From: Candidatus Woesearchaeota archaeon | GTDB lineage: Archaea; Nanobdellota; Nanobdellia; Woesearchaeales; ARS49 | DNA: 55,686 nt | Direction of reading: 5' to 3' | Assembly (NCBI GenBank): GCA_016203445.1 | Contig: JACQMS010000006.1 | Coordinates: forward strand, 1 to 55,686 | In this document: positions 8,640 to 18,387 of the stretch, one piece after another | Numbering within the stretch: position 1 is the first letter of the stretch | How the letters are laid out: each line of letters begins with the position of its first letter | The notes under the pieces: model-generated | Told to the model about the DNA's origin: nothing | Database searches by the model: none | The model's input: the letters and a program-made list of their open reading frames with translations, nothing else | Translations under genes and position numbers: made by a program

Positions 8640-8812
8640 TGGCTACGGCAAAACACCCTGCGAAAAAGCAAAGGTTAGCAAAAAAAGGTAGGCAGACAAG
8701 ATGGGCTCCATTCTGGGTGATTCCAAAAGTTTTCGGCAAGGGAAGAAGAGTTCATCCTTCAAGAGTTACTGTTGTGAAAAGATCTTGGAGAAGGTCTAGG
8801 ACGAGGGTGTAA
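8639..8812 (+). CDS. rpl39e: Ribosomal protein L39e (57 aa; below the ORF-track size cut-off)
   Basis: Manual translation MATAKHPAKKQRLAKKGRQTRWAPFWVIPKVFGKGRRVHPSRVTVVKRSWRRSRTRV; TAATG overlap with S19e. Confidence 0.85.
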   Translation: MATAKHPAKKQRLAKKGRQTRWAPFWVIPKVFGKGRRVHPSRVTVVKRSWRRSRTRV

Positions 8813-8814
8813 AA

Positions 8815-9270
8815 ATGACAGACCTAGAAAGATCTTACGTGATACCGTTAAGAAGTGAATGGTCAAAAGTTCCAAAATATAAGCGTGCGAAAAAGGCGGT
8901 GACAGCTCTAAAACAATTTTTGTCGAGGCATATGAAGTCTGAAGATGTTCGTTTGGGAAACTCTTTGAACTTAGCAGTGTGGAGCAGGGGAATAAAGAAT
9001 CCTCCGCACAAATTGGAGGTAACGGCTGTAAAACTCGAAAAGGAAGGTTATGTTCTCGCGGACTTAAAAGGGGTAAAAATTGTAAGGCCTTCAGAAAATA
9101 AAGAGGAATCAAAAGGTCTGGCAGCGACGGTTAAGGATGCTATTCTGGGAAAAAAAGGTGCTGATGTTGTTGAAGCAGTAGTGGTAAAAAAAGAGAAAAC
9201 TCCTGTTTCAGGCAAAGAGATAGAAAAGGAAAATTCATTAATTAAAAGAAGAGAATCTGCCGCTACCTGA
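8815..9270 (+). CDS. rpl31e: Ribosomal protein L31e
   Basis: RSYVIPLRSEWSKVPKYKRAKKAVTALKQFLSRHMKSEDVRLGNSLNLAVWSRGIKNPPHKLEV. Confidence 0.93.
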   Translation: MTDLERSYVIPLRSEWSKVPKYKRAKKAVTALKQFLSRHMKSEDVRLGNSLNLAVWSRGIKNPPHKLEVTAVKLEKEGYVLADLKGVKIVRPSENKEESKGLAATVKDAILGKKGADVVEAVVVKKEKTPVSGKEIEKENSLIKRRESAAT

Positions 9271-9379
9271 ACTTGAAGAAAGTGCAGGATACTTCAGAAT
9301 AAGATTCAAAAGAGTTAAAGTACCAGAAAGGTGGTCAGAAACTACCCAGAAAACTACCCAGAAAACCTTAGAATTCTAA
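9253..9379 (+). pseudogene. Possible C-terminal remnant of an AlbA_2/Schlafen-like (winged-helix) protein
   Basis: +1 frame reads KEENLPLPELEESAGYFRIRFKRVKVPERWSETTQKTTQKTLEF*, with a stop just upstream and no start. Confidence 0.45.
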
Positions 9380-9382
9380 TGT

Positions 9383-9424
9383 TTCGGTATGTAACCACTT
9401 CAAAATAGTTACATGCCGAAACAT
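9383..9424. promoter_or_regulatory. Long inverted repeat at the promoter of the 9455 ORF
   Basis: GTTTCGGTATGTAAC-N12-GTTACATGCCGAAAC (14/15 paired), followed by ATTTATAAAC. Confidence 0.6.
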
Positions 9425-9454
9425 TTATAAACTCCAAATTACGGCTGTACTAGA

Positions 9455-9997
9455 ATGGCCAGAGATAAAAATGATAATATTGAATCATACGTTAGAGCAG
9501 TTGAAGTAATAGTCGCAAGAATAGGTCACGAATGGGAAAACGCGTATCTCAACACAGAAAGAAATAACTTTGTAAGAAACGGTAGAAGCATAGATCATTC
9601 TATACTGAAAAGTTCTGAAGGTAGAACTAGAGTAGTAAACGATATGATAAGTTATCTTGAGTCGAGAATAGTAGATTACTTAGGATTCGATTTAGAATCT
9701 GACGAACAAAAAAAGATTGCGTTCAAAGACGTTCTAGGAGTTTCGAGAACAGAATTCAAAATATATTTCGCTCAAAACAAAAACGCACTATCTAAGGGAA
9801 TAATAAGAAAAGTGTGGAGTGATTACAAGAATAAAGCGCTGGCGATAATAACTCAAAAAGCATTAATAGGTAAGGGAATAGCGATAAACAAAAGAACAGG
9901 CAAACCCTTCAAGATAAATGACGTGGAAGAGTTAGATGATGAAGAAGCAACAGTTATAAATGCTGGGCTATCACCGGAAGAATTTGTAGAATTGTGA
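9455..9997 (+). CDS. Hypothetical protein
   Basis: 180-aa ORF, no family recognised. Confidence 0.65.
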   Translation: MARDKNDNIESYVRAVEVIVARIGHEWENAYLNTERNNFVRNGRSIDHSILKSSEGRTRVVNDMISYLESRIVDYLGFDLESDEQKKIAFKDVLGVSRTEFKIYFAQNKNALSKGIIRKVWSDYKNKALAIITQKALIGKGIAINKRTGKPFKINDVEELDDEEATVINAGLSPEEFVEL

Positions 9998-10012
9998 GAA
10001 GCTACAATTACG

Positions 10013-10735
10013 CTAAAAATATATTATTATCGCTGATAGAATCAGCGCGGAAAAGTACCACGCTTTGTTCCAATCAAAAACAATCTCTCCATCAAATTTA
10101 GGAAAAGGCAATAAATTAAAAAGAGCCAGCCACTCATTGACAACAACTGATGCGGTAGCAAAACCAGAAATCACTGGAATGAACGAAAGTATTGAGAAAA
10201 AAACTGCAAGAGCTATATTAGCCAAGGGACCCGATAACGCAATTTTTCCAGAACGAGAAGGACTCAAAGCACCCCTGATAACAACACTTCCAGGAACTGC
10301 AAAAACAAGTCCGAAAAAAGAAGAAATAACTGCCAGAATTAAAGTCAGAGGATTACTCCACAAAAAAACCCAGCAATGATGCCACTGGGCAACAAGCTTT
10401 CTAACAATCTCCCTTAATAATAATGCAACAGCCACTGCTAACAGCGCGTAAACAAAAGCTCTGGGAATGCCCAGTGACTGCCTGAAAAGTATAGTAAAAG
10501 CAACACTTAGAGCGATCCAAGACTTTCCAAGTTCAAATAGTTCAAAAGAAGAAAACCTTACAGGACCAATATTGAGCATGGAGTGCCAATGCGTTTGAGC
10601 ACTATTTAAAGATAGCGTTTTCACAGGTTCAAACGTCCACAACATTAAAAAAAGGCAGTATAAAAATGTGAATTTAATGGTAAAAATCGCCAAGAACTCA
10701 GAGTTCACAAAAAGCAAAAATGTAGTTCTATTCAA
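10013..10735 (-). CDS. S2P/M50-like membrane protein lacking the HExxH zinc motif (start uncertain)
   Basis: LLREIVRKLVAQ at the usual HExxH position; later NLLPFPKFDGEIV typical of M50. Confidence 0.7.
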   Translation of the reverse strand: MNRTTFLLFVNSEFLAIFTIKFTFLYCLFLMLWTFEPVKTLSLNSAQTHWHSMLNIGPVRFSSFELFELGKSWIALSVAFTILFRQSLGIPRAFVYALLAVAVALLLREIVRKLVAQWHHCWVFLWSNPLTLILAVISSFFGLVFAVPGSVVIRGALSPSRSGKIALSGPLANIALAVFFSILSFIPVISGFATASVVVNEWLALFNLLPFPKFDGEIVFDWNKAWYFSALILSAIIIYF

Positions 10736-11408
10736 AGATTTATGGATAGTAATACCAGCATATAACGCGCAAAAAACAATAACAAAAGTTATAGAAAATC
10801 TTAACGATTATGGTTACAGAAACATTATAGTAGTTGATGATGGAAGCAATGATTCAACATTCGAATCCGCACAAAATACTGGAGCAGAAGTATTAAGTCA
10901 TATGGCTAACAGGGGCCAGGGAGCCGCGTTGCAAACAGGAATAAGTTACGCGCTAACAAAAAATCCTGCGGCAATAATAACTTTTGACTCTGATGGGCAA
11001 CATGACCCATCGGATATAGAAAAACTTGCACTAAAAGTTTTAAGTGAAGGGTTCGACATATCTCTAGGAAGCAGATTTCTGGGAGTTCAAAGTAACGCGC
11101 CGCTTCATAGGAAGATAGCACTAAAGTGCGGAGCGTTCATGGTATATTTATTTCATGGGCTGTGGTTTTCAGACTGTCACAATGGATTAAGGTGTATGTC
11201 AAGAAACGTTTCAGAACAAATAAATATAACTTCTGATAGGATGGAGCACGCATCAGAAATTGTTGAAATGATAAAACAGAACTATTGGAAATTCACGGAA
11301 GTTCCAGTAACCATCCATTATGATGATGAATCACTGAAGCATGGTCAAAGTACTTTTTCAGCATTCAGAATACTTGCAAGAATGGTTTGGAGAAAGGTGA
11401 TAAAGTAA
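10668..11408 (+). CDS. Family 2 glycosyltransferase
   Basis: IVIPAYNAQKTI...VVDDGSNDST...ITFDSDGQHDP. Confidence 0.88.
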   Translation: MNLMVKIAKNSEFTKSKNVVLFKDLWIVIPAYNAQKTITKVIENLNDYGYRNIIVVDDGSNDSTFESAQNTGAEVLSHMANRGQGAALQTGISYALTKNPAAIITFDSDGQHDPSDIEKLALKVLSEGFDISLGSRFLGVQSNAPLHRKIALKCGAFMVYLFHGLWFSDCHNGLRCMSRNVSEQINITSDRMEHASEIVEMIKQNYWKFTEVPVTIHYDDESLKHGQSTFSAFRILARMVWRKVIK

Positions 11409-11734
11409 TGGCGCAATTTTTTGAAACCATAATACTAATATTTGGACTTTTTGCGTGGAGTAGAAGTTTTTTAAGATACCGGTCGAGAGATATCAATTTT
11501 GGAGAGTTCACTTTATGGACAATAATATGGGGGGGATTAATATTAATAGTGCTGGCGTCAACACCAGTTTACAGATTTGGAAAACTTTTTGGAACGGGCA
11601 GGCCCATAGACGTAATAGTTTACTCAAGCATAATACTTTTGTTCTACCTACTATTCAGAGTTTTCGTTAAATTAGAAACTGTGGAAAAAAATATGACAAA
11701 AATAACTAGAGAAATTGCATTAAAAAAGAAGTAA
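11408..11734 (+). CDS. DUF2304 membrane protein
   Basis: TM-rich 108-aa protein directly after GT2, ...LIVLASTPVYRFGKLFGTGRPIDVIVYSSIILLFYLLFRVFVKLE. Confidence 0.75.
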   Translation: MAQFFETIILIFGLFAWSRSFLRYRSRDINFGEFTLWTIIWGGLILIVLASTPVYRFGKLFGTGRPIDVIVYSSIILLFYLLFRVFVKLETVEKNMTKITREIALKKK

Positions 11735-11745
11735 GAAATTATTAT

Positions 11746-12825
11746 CTACCCAAACCATCCTTTCTTCCTGCTTGCAGAATCAAAATCCCTCAATAATTCT
11801 TCCTGCTTCTTGTTGACCTTTTTAGGAATTTCAACAGACAGTTTAACTAACAAATCACCAACACCGCCTCTAATGGAAGGCATTCCTGCACCCCTAAGCT
11901 TTAATATAGTTCCTGGCTGAGTTCCCTGAGGAATCTTCAAAGTTTTAGTGCCATCAAGTGTTGGAACATCAAGCTCTCCTCCAAGAATCGCGGTAGTAAA
12001 ACTAATACTTCTCTCAATAACTAAATCATCATTATGCCTCTCAAAAGTACTGTGCTCTTGAACAGTTATCTGAACGTACAAGTCGCCGGGATCCCCGCCT
12101 CTGTCACCAGACTCTCCAGCTCCCTCAACCCTCAACCTTAGCCCGGTATACGCACCTGAAGGAATTTTTATCTCGACAACATTATCCTTTCTGCTCTTAC
12201 CATCGCCCTTGCAAGACCTGCAAGTACTCTTAGGTTTTTGTCCATGACCTTGACAAGTTCCACAAGTGGTCTGCATTTGAAAAACACCAAATGGGGTTCT
12301 CTGAGATCGTATATTTCTGCCGCTTCCATCACAAGACGGGCAAGTCATAAACTCCCCGCCGTCAGCGCCAGTACCATTGCAGTCCTCGCATGCGCCAACA
12401 CCCTTTAGATGAATTTTTTTAGAGGTTCCAGTGGCTGCATCTTCAAGAGTTATAGATTCCTCATACAATAAATCTCTGCCTCTAGAACGCCTATTCCTGC
12501 CCCTGCTACCACCGCCAAAACCAGAAAAAAAGTTGTCAAAAATATCATCAAAATCAAAACCTTGACTAAACTCTCTGAAATCAAAACCGCTGAAGTTCTG
12601 ATCAAGGCCGGGATCTGCAGTACCATACTCATCATACCTTTTTCTTTTATCAGTATTGCCAAGAACTGCCGCTGCCTCGTTAACATCCTTAAATTTTTCT
12701 CCAGCATCAGATTCTTTGCTAACATCAGGATGATACTTTTTAGCCAAATTTTTGTAAGCCTTTTTTATATCGTCAGCAGATGCATCCTTTGATACGCCAA
12801 GAATTTTATAGTAATCTTTAGCCAT
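11746..12825 (-). CDS. dnaJ: Molecular chaperone DnaJ
   Basis: J-domain MAKDYYKILGVSKDASADDIKKAYKNLAKKYHPD, four CxxCxGxG zinc motifs. Confidence 0.97.
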   Translation of the reverse strand: MAKDYYKILGVSKDASADDIKKAYKNLAKKYHPDVSKESDAGEKFKDVNEAAAVLGNTDKRKRYDEYGTADPGLDQNFSGFDFREFSQGFDFDDIFDNFFSGFGGGSRGRNRRSRGRDLLYEESITLEDAATGTSKKIHLKGVGACEDCNGTGADGGEFMTCPSCDGSGRNIRSQRTPFGVFQMQTTCGTCQGHGQKPKSTCRSCKGDGKSRKDNVVEIKIPSGAYTGLRLRVEGAGESGDRGGDPGDLYVQITVQEHSTFERHNDDLVIERSISFTTAILGGELDVPTLDGTKTLKIPQGTQPGTILKLRGAGMPSIRGGVGDLLVKLSVEIPKKVNKKQEELLRDFDSASRKKGWFG

Positions 12826-12836
12826 AAAATTATCAC

Positions 12837-13004
12837 TCACTCGTCAAATCTTCCTTTGACTTTAAATTGTTCACCATTGAGAACTGTATTGATGTCAGAA
12901 TTGTAAGATTTTTTAACGCCCTGCTTTAACGTCCACATTCTGAGATACCTGCTAGCAAGATAGTACAAAAGTACAACAAACACCGCCAACGCAACTTTGT
13001 TCAT
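12837..13004 (-). CDS. Small single-TM protein between dnaK and dnaJ (55 aa)
   Basis: Manual translation MNKVALAVFVVLLYYLASRYLRMWTLKQGVKKSYNSDINTVLNGEQFKVKGRFDE. Confidence 0.6.
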   Translation of the reverse strand: MNKVALAVFVVLLYYLASRYLRMWTLKQGVKKSYNSDINTVLNGEQFKVKGRFDE

Positions 13005-13019
13005 GCGGGGCTGCTCCTG

Positions 13020-14930
13020 CTACTCCTTTTTTTTCTTGCCATGATTCTTATTTTTCACAACTTCTGCATCAACAACATCCTCATCATTTAAGTCACTTTC
13101 GGTTTTACCTGCACTGCCAGCACCAGCATTACTACCGTCGCCTGCTTCACTTTTATTTTTAGACTGTTGTTCGGCTGAAGCTTTTTGGTACAACTCTACA
13201 GCAAGCTCTTGAGAGACCTTTGTTAGTTCATCAGTGGAACTTTTTATTTTCTCCAAATTTTTATTCTTCTCACTTAAGAGTTTTTTTAGCCCCTCAAGCT
13301 TGTTCTTAACATTTTTTATTTTATCATCGGAAACTTTGCCCTCAAACTCTTTTAGAGATTTTTCGGTAGTGTACACTAGAGAGTCAGCAGTATTCACAAC
13401 TTCAACATCTTGCTTTCTTTTCTCATCATCTTTAGCATTAGCTTCTGCCTCCTTTCTCATGCGCTCAACTTCTTTCTCATCAAGCTTATGAGGCGAAGTT
13501 ATCTGTAAACTTTGCTGTTTTCCAGTTCCCAAGTCTTTAGCTGAAACGTTTAAAATTCCGTTGGCATCAATATCAAAAGAGACTTCTATTTGAGGAATGC
13601 CTCTTGGAGCCGAAGGGATACCAACAAGGTCAAACTGTCCCAAAAGCTTGTTATCAGAAGCCATAGCCCTCTCGCCTTGAAAAACCCTTATAGTAACGGC
13701 CGGCTGGTTGTCAGCAGCAGTGCTGAAAACTTGCTTTTTCTGTACAGGAATTGTAGTGTTTCTTTCAATAAGCTTTGTGAAAACGCCTCCGAGAGTTTCA
13801 ATGCCCAAACTCAAAGGAGTAACGTCCAGCAATAGGACGTCTTTCACGTCACCAGCAAGAACTCCTGCTTGAACGGCCGCTCCAGCAGCTACACACTCCA
13901 TAGGGTCAACGCCCCTCTCAACCTTCTTACCGACCCAAGACTCAAGATTTTTTTGAACAACTGGCATCCTTGTAGGGCCGCCAACAAGAATAACCTTGTC
14001 AATATCTGAAACTTTAAGGCTCGCATCCTTCAAAGCTTGATCAACACTCTTCTTGCATCTCTTAACAAGATCATCAACAAGCTCCTCAAGCTTCGCCCTA
14101 GACAATTTCATAGACAAGTGCTGGGGACCCTTGTTAGTAGCAGTTATATAAGGAAGGTTAATATCAGTCTCTAAAGTTGTAGAAAGCTCAATCTTGGCTT
14201 TTTCAGCGGCCTCCCTAACTCTCTGCATAGCAACATTATCATCATTCAAATCCATGCCTGTCTGATCCTTGAAGTGTTTAATTATGTGATTAATAACTAC
14301 ACTATCCATATCAGTACCACCAAGCTGAGTATCGCCAGAAGTGCTCTTAACTTCGAAAACACCGTCGCCAAACTCCATAATAGTAACATCCAAAGTTCCG
14401 CCGCCAAAATCAAAAACCAATATTTTTTGCTCCTTACCGTCCTTATCTAAACCGTAAGCAAGAGCGGCTGCTGTGGGCTCATTGATTATTCTAATAACTT
14501 CCAAACCTGCAATAGTTCCCGCATCCTTTGTGGCTTGTCTTTGATCATCATCAAAATACGCAGGAACGGTTATAACAGCCTTGTCAACTTTAGTTCCCAG
14601 GAACGCTTCAGAGTCCCTCTTAATTTTTTGAAGAATGAACGCGCTAATCTGTTGAGGAGTGTATTCCTTACCGTGAATATTATACTTAAAATTAGTTCCC
14701 ATCTTTCTCTTAGCAGCCATTACGGTGCCTGCAGGATTTGTTACTGCCTGCCTTCTAGCAGGTTCGCCAACAAGAACAGTTCCATCATTAAGAAAGCTGA
14801 CAACTGAAGGGAAAGCTTTGCCATAAAGTGATGCTCCTTCAGCGCTAGGAATAATTTTAGGCCTTCCACCTTCCAAAACTGAAGCCGCGCTGTTCGATGT
14901 TCCAAGATCAATACCTATAATTTTTGTCAT
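13020..14930 (-). CDS. dnaK: Chaperone DnaK
   Basis: [15 protein letters not shown]...[39 protein letters not shown]. Confidence 0.98.
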   Translation of the reverse strand: MTKIIGIDLGTSNSAASVLEGGRPKIIPSAEGASLYGKAFPSVVSFLNDGTVLVGEPARRQAVTNPAGTVMAAKRKMGTNFKYNIHGKEYTPQQISAFILQKIKRDSEAFLGTKVDKAVITVPAYFDDDQRQATKDAGTIAGLEVIRIINEPTAAALAYGLDKDGKEQKILVFDFGGGTLDVTIMEFGDGVFEVKSTSGDTQLGGTDMDSVVINHIIKHFKDQTGMDLNDDNVAMQRVREAAEKAKIELSTTLETDINLPYITATNKGPQHLSMKLSRAKLEELVDDLVKRCKKSVDQALKDASLKVSDIDKVILVGGPTRMPVVQKNLESWVGKKVERGVDPMECVAAGAAVQAGVLAGDVKDVLLLDVTPLSLGIETLGGVFTKLIERNTTIPVQKKQVFSTAADNQPAVTIRVFQGERAMASDNKLLGQFDLVGIPSAPRGIPQIEVSFDIDANGILNVSAKDLGTGKQQSLQITSPHKLDEKEVERMRKEAEANAKDDEKRKQDVEVVNTADSLVYTTEKSLKEFEGKVSDDKIKNVKNKLEGLKKLLSEKNKNLEKIKSSTDELTKVSQELAVELYQKASAEQQSKNKSEAGDGSNAGAGSAGKTESDLNDEDVVDAEVVKNKNHGKKKKE

Positions 14931-14931
14931 T

Positions 14932-15531
14932 TTATTTACCTCCTACCAAATTTTGTTCTATTTTTTGTTTTGATTTTGATATAACGACCCTTGCATGTCT
15001 TACAACCTTGTTTTTCAACTTGTAGCCTGCTTGAAGCTCCTCAATAACTGTATTATCAGAATTTTTTGATTCTTTAGTAAGCAAAGCTTCATGTTCATCA
15101 ACATTGAATTCTTTGTTCAAAACTTCAAGTCTTTGCAAACCTTCAGACTCCAAAACTTTTCTTAACTGGTCAAAAATCATTCTAACACCTTTTGCGTGTG
15201 AATCGTCACCAATATTTTTTAATGCCTGCTCAAAACTGTCAAGAACGCTTAAAAGTTTCAGAACTAGCTTTTCTGAAGCATACAACGCGTATTCCTGCCT
15301 TTCATTCTCAACTCTTTTTGAATAGTTTTCGAATTCTGCTTGCAATCTTTTCAAAGTGTTAGTGTACTCTTCAAGAGTTTTAGTCTTAGACTCCAACTCT
15401 TTCTTAATATCAAGCAAAGTTTTTTCTGAAAATTTTTCGGTATTTTCAACGTCCGCAGCTATATGCTGGGCCACTTTTTCCGCGCCCTTCATTATGCGTT
15501 CTTCAACGGATGAAACATTGTTTTTAGTCAT
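14932..15531 (-). CDS. grpE: Nucleotide exchange factor GrpE
   Basis: Coiled coil plus ...[16 protein letters not shown]...[19 protein letters not shown]...[23 protein letters not shown]. Confidence 0.93.
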   Translation of the reverse strand: MTKNNVSSVEERIMKGAEKVAQHIAADVENTEKFSEKTLLDIKKELESKTKTLEEYTNTLKRLQAEFENYSKRVENERQEYALYASEKLVLKLLSVLDSFEQALKNIGDDSHAKGVRMIFDQLRKVLESEGLQRLEVLNKEFNVDEHEALLTKESKNSDNTVIEELQAGYKLKNKVVRHARVVISKSKQKIEQNLVGGK

Positions 15532-15694
15532 AATTCAACATGGTAGAAAGCAAAAGTATATAAATCTGTCGATTTTAGGTCAACGTAAAAGTGATTTAAT
15601 GCTGTTATGAAGCAAGGAGTTATGAAAAAAAACGCTACTAATAACACCATTTTTATATACGTTCAATTTACAAAAACTTTTTCGAGGTGAAGCA

Positions 15695-15892
15695 ATGAAA
15701 AAAATAGTTTTGATCAGTGTGATGCTTTTAGTTGTAGTAGTAATACTTGCTGGGTGCGGTTCAAAAACTAACGCTATCCAAGGCTCTCAAGCAACTGCAG
15801 AAAGTTCAACAACGCCGCAAAAAGTTGTTCAAAACAAAACAACACCAGAAATACCAGAGCCTACAACTATTAGTATAATTGTAGAAGAGTGA
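15695..15892 (+). CDS. Small putative lipoprotein
   Basis: Signal peptide with lipobox-like LAGC. Confidence 0.6.
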   Translation: MKKIVLISVMLLVVVVILAGCGSKTNAIQGSQATAESSTTPQKVVQNKTTPEIPEPTTISIIVEE

Positions 15893-15975
15893 ACGTAACA
15901 ATTGTGATGACGTAATCGAATGTATATGTCTTGAGACAACACATTTTATAAATATTCATATTTTTCGTAATATCT

Positions 15976-16677
15976 ATGTTTCAGGAAAAGGATTATGATT
16001 GGCGCGAACACGACCCATATGCACTTGCAAAGTTTGAAGTGGTTAAATCATGGCTTCCAAAAATTCCTCGTTCTATTCTTGATGTTGGGTGTGGCAGTGG
16101 AGATTTTTCTGTTGCCCTTGCGCGTGATGGTTTTCATGTTATTGCTCTTGACCCTAATGCAAAGGCTTGCTCTATGGTCCGCGCAAAGGCGGAAAGTTTT
16201 GGTTTGAAAAACATTATGGTTATTCAGAAAGATTTTTACGATTTTTCTTCGAGAGAAAAATTTGATATTGTTCTTTCTCTGGACGTTTTAGAGCATGTTT
16301 CTGATGAAGAGAAGTTTATTCTTCATGTAAAAAAGTTATTGCACGAAAATGGTTCTTGGATTCTTTCAGTTCCAGCATTACAATTTTTGTACGGGAATTT
16401 TGATGTTCTTCTTGGCCATCGCGAGAGGTATGATAAGAGCAAGATTCGTCGTGGTGTTGGGAAGTATTTCAGTATTGCAAGACTGAGGTATTTTGGTTTT
16501 TTTTTCATCCCTCTTGCTCTTTTGTATAGTAAGGTGTTGAAAACTTCGTATCCTGTGCAGAAGGGTTCTAGTGGTTTTCTTGGCGCGATTATGAGAATTT
16601 TGTGCAGGATCGAGAGAACTGTTCCTGCACCTCTTGGTACTTCTCTTCTTGCAAAAGTTAAACACAAAAAATCATAA
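15976..16677 (+). CDS. Class I SAM-dependent methyltransferase
   Basis: ILDVGCGSGDFSVALARDGFHVIALDPN. Confidence 0.88.
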   Translation: MFQEKDYDWREHDPYALAKFEVVKSWLPKIPRSILDVGCGSGDFSVALARDGFHVIALDPNAKACSMVRAKAESFGLKNIMVIQKDFYDFSSREKFDIVLSLDVLEHVSDEEKFILHVKKLLHENGSWILSVPALQFLYGNFDVLLGHRERYDKSKIRRGVGKYFSIARLRYFGFFFIPLALLYSKVLKTSYPVQKGSSGFLGAIMRILCRIERTVPAPLGTSLLAKVKHKKS

Positions 16678-16711
16678 AAATCCGCAAATCAGACGCTTTC
16701 TGATTTGCGGA

Positions 16712-16836
16712 TGTCAAGAAGCACTAGTCAAAGACCAGCGGTATGTTGCTTAACGCAATAGCGCACAGTGGTTCTTGATCATGCTCAGAAACTGCTCTTC
16801 AAATTTAAATGTCAAAAAAAGAGCAGTTTCCGACAT
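16712..16836 (+). repeat. Double-hairpin repeat, copy A (long form)
   Basis: ATGTCAAGAA...TTCTTGATCATGCTCAGAAACTGCTCTT...AAGAGCAGTTTCCGACAT. Confidence 0.8.
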
Positions 16837-16987
16837 GCAAAAAACGGCGCCGCATGTCAAGAACTACGGTTCTTGATCATGATCAGAAACCGCTTTCTCA
16901 CTTCAAACTTAAGCGAGAATGTTATGAATAGCGGTTTCTGACATCTCCAAACTAAAGTATTGAGTTTTGGCGCCGTTTTTCCGCATA
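16836..16987 (+). repeat. Hairpin element X1 (AAAAACGGCGCC...GGCGCCGTTTTT) with copy B in its loop
   Basis: ATGCAAAAAACGGCGCC...CAAACTAAAGTATTGAGTTTTGGCGCCGTTTTTCCGCATAA; related to 45719-45783 (inverted). Confidence 0.8.
16855..16944 (+). repeat. Double-hairpin repeat, copy B (short form, nested in X1)
   Basis: ATGTCAAGAACTACGGTTCTTGATCATGATCAGAAACCGC...GCGGTTTCTGACAT. Confidence 0.85.
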
Positions 16988-16991
16988 ATAA

Positions 16992-17699
16992 TTATACTTT
17001 TTCTTGTTGCATTCTTAATTTTTCATATGCACCTATAAATTCTCTTTGTGTTTCAATACTTCTTGGATGGTGTAATGTTTTTTTTAGCACATCTGGTGTA
17101 ACCGTTAGTATGTCCGCGCCTGTTCTTCTCGCGTATGTTACATCCAGTACTTGTCTCAGACTTCCCACAATTATTTGGGTTTTTGTTCCTGATTGTTTGA
17201 ATTGTTCAACGATTTCCTGCACCACTGTAACAGGGTCATATCCCTGATCTGCAACTCTGCCCCAGAATATGCTTGCGTATGTTGCGCCTGCTTGTGACGC
17301 CCCGTACATTTGTCCGGGTGTCATACAGCAAGTTACATTTGTTGGTATTCCTTCTTCTGAAAGCAGTGAGACGATATCAAGATTTGTTCTTCCTGTTGTG
17401 CTTTGTATCGGTACTTTTATGACAACAGGATTTTTTATTCTCTCAATACCATCGCCCCATCCTCTATACTTTTTTGCTTCTTCAATCATTTGTTCAGGAT
17501 CTTCGCTCGTCAGTTCTACACTTACATGCCAAGGAATTACTCTTGCAATATTTTGTATAATTTCTGGCGAGTATTGTACACCTTCCTTTGCCATTATGAG
17601 CGGATTTGTTGTGCATCCTCTGACGAGGGGTCGCACATCTTTCAGTTCCTTCAGATTTGCAGTGTCTGCATAGTAAACTGTCATATTATTTTCCTCCAT
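16992..17699 (-). CDS. Transaldolase family protein (TalC/fructose-6-P aldolase-like)
   Basis: YYADTANLKEL...GCTTNPLI...VVIKVPI...ASIFWGRVADQG. Confidence 0.85.
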   Translation of the reverse strand: MEENNMTVYYADTANLKELKDVRPLVRGCTTNPLIMAKEGVQYSPEIIQNIARVIPWHVSVELTSEDPEQMIEEAKKYRGWGDGIERIKNPVVIKVPIQSTTGRTNLDIVSLLSEEGIPTNVTCCMTPGQMYGASQAGATYASIFWGRVADQGYDPVTVVQEIVEQFKQSGTKTQIIVGSLRQVLDVTYARRTGADILTVTPDVLKKTLHHPRSIETQREFIGAYEKLRMQQEKV

Positions 17700-17733
17700 T
17701 TATTTTTTTCTACTCTCTTCATTTTTCCTTATT

Positions 17734-18369
17734 TTATTGACGTAATGATATTCCCTGCTCTTTTGCTTTTGTGTGCTCAGCTATCTTTTCTATTATTCCA
17801 AAAACGATGCTGTGAAAAAGTACTGCGTGGAGTCCTTCAACGTGCGGTGTTGATTTTATTGGCACTACTATTGGTATATCTGCAAGTGTTGCGAGTGGAC
17901 CTCCATCAAATCCTGAGAATGCTATTGTAGTTCCGCCATTATCTTTTGCGTATTGTACTGCTTTCAGAAGATTTTGTGACCACGCTCCTGCTTTTTCACT
18001 GCCCGATCCTCCATGAACACTGAATGCTACAACTATATCTCCAGCTTGAAAATACGTTTTTAATTGCCCCGTGTAGAGTTCTCCCCATCCTTGATCATTC
18101 ACCCACGCGCTAACTAGAGGTATATTATCTGAAAGAGGCAATGCACGTATTCCTTTGTTTTCTCCTACAAGTATTGTTTTTGAGAGGTCCGCTGCAAAAT
18201 GTGTAGCATTTGATGCACTGCCTCCATTGCCTATAACAAATACTTGCTTGTTATCTTTCCAAGCTTGAAAAAGCACATCGCTTGCGCGAACAATTTTTTC
18301 CTGGTCAACGGTTGCAAGTGCTGAATGAGCGTTCGCCATGAATTGCTGGATATATTGTTGTGATGTCAT
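17734..18369 (-). CDS. SIS-domain sedoheptulose-7-phosphate isomerase-like (GmhA-like)
   Basis: VFVIGNGGSASNATHFAADLSK...VVAFSVHGGSGSEKAGAWSQNLLKAVQYAK. Confidence 0.8.
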   Translation of the reverse strand: MTSQQYIQQFMANAHSALATVDQEKIVRASDVLFQAWKDNKQVFVIGNGGSASNATHFAADLSKTILVGENKGIRALPLSDNIPLVSAWVNDQGWGELYTGQLKTYFQAGDIVVAFSVHGGSGSEKAGAWSQNLLKAVQYAKDNGGTTIAFSGFDGGPLATLADIPIVVPIKSTPHVEGLHAVLFHSIVFGIIEKIAEHTKAKEQGISLRQ

Positions 18370-18387
18370 TTTTTGTCCTTTTATTTT

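Noticed and set aside
16712-16944. Copies A/B as a CRISPR array
   Set aside because: Only two adjacent copies with internal hairpins and no regular spacers; no cas genes seen in the window.
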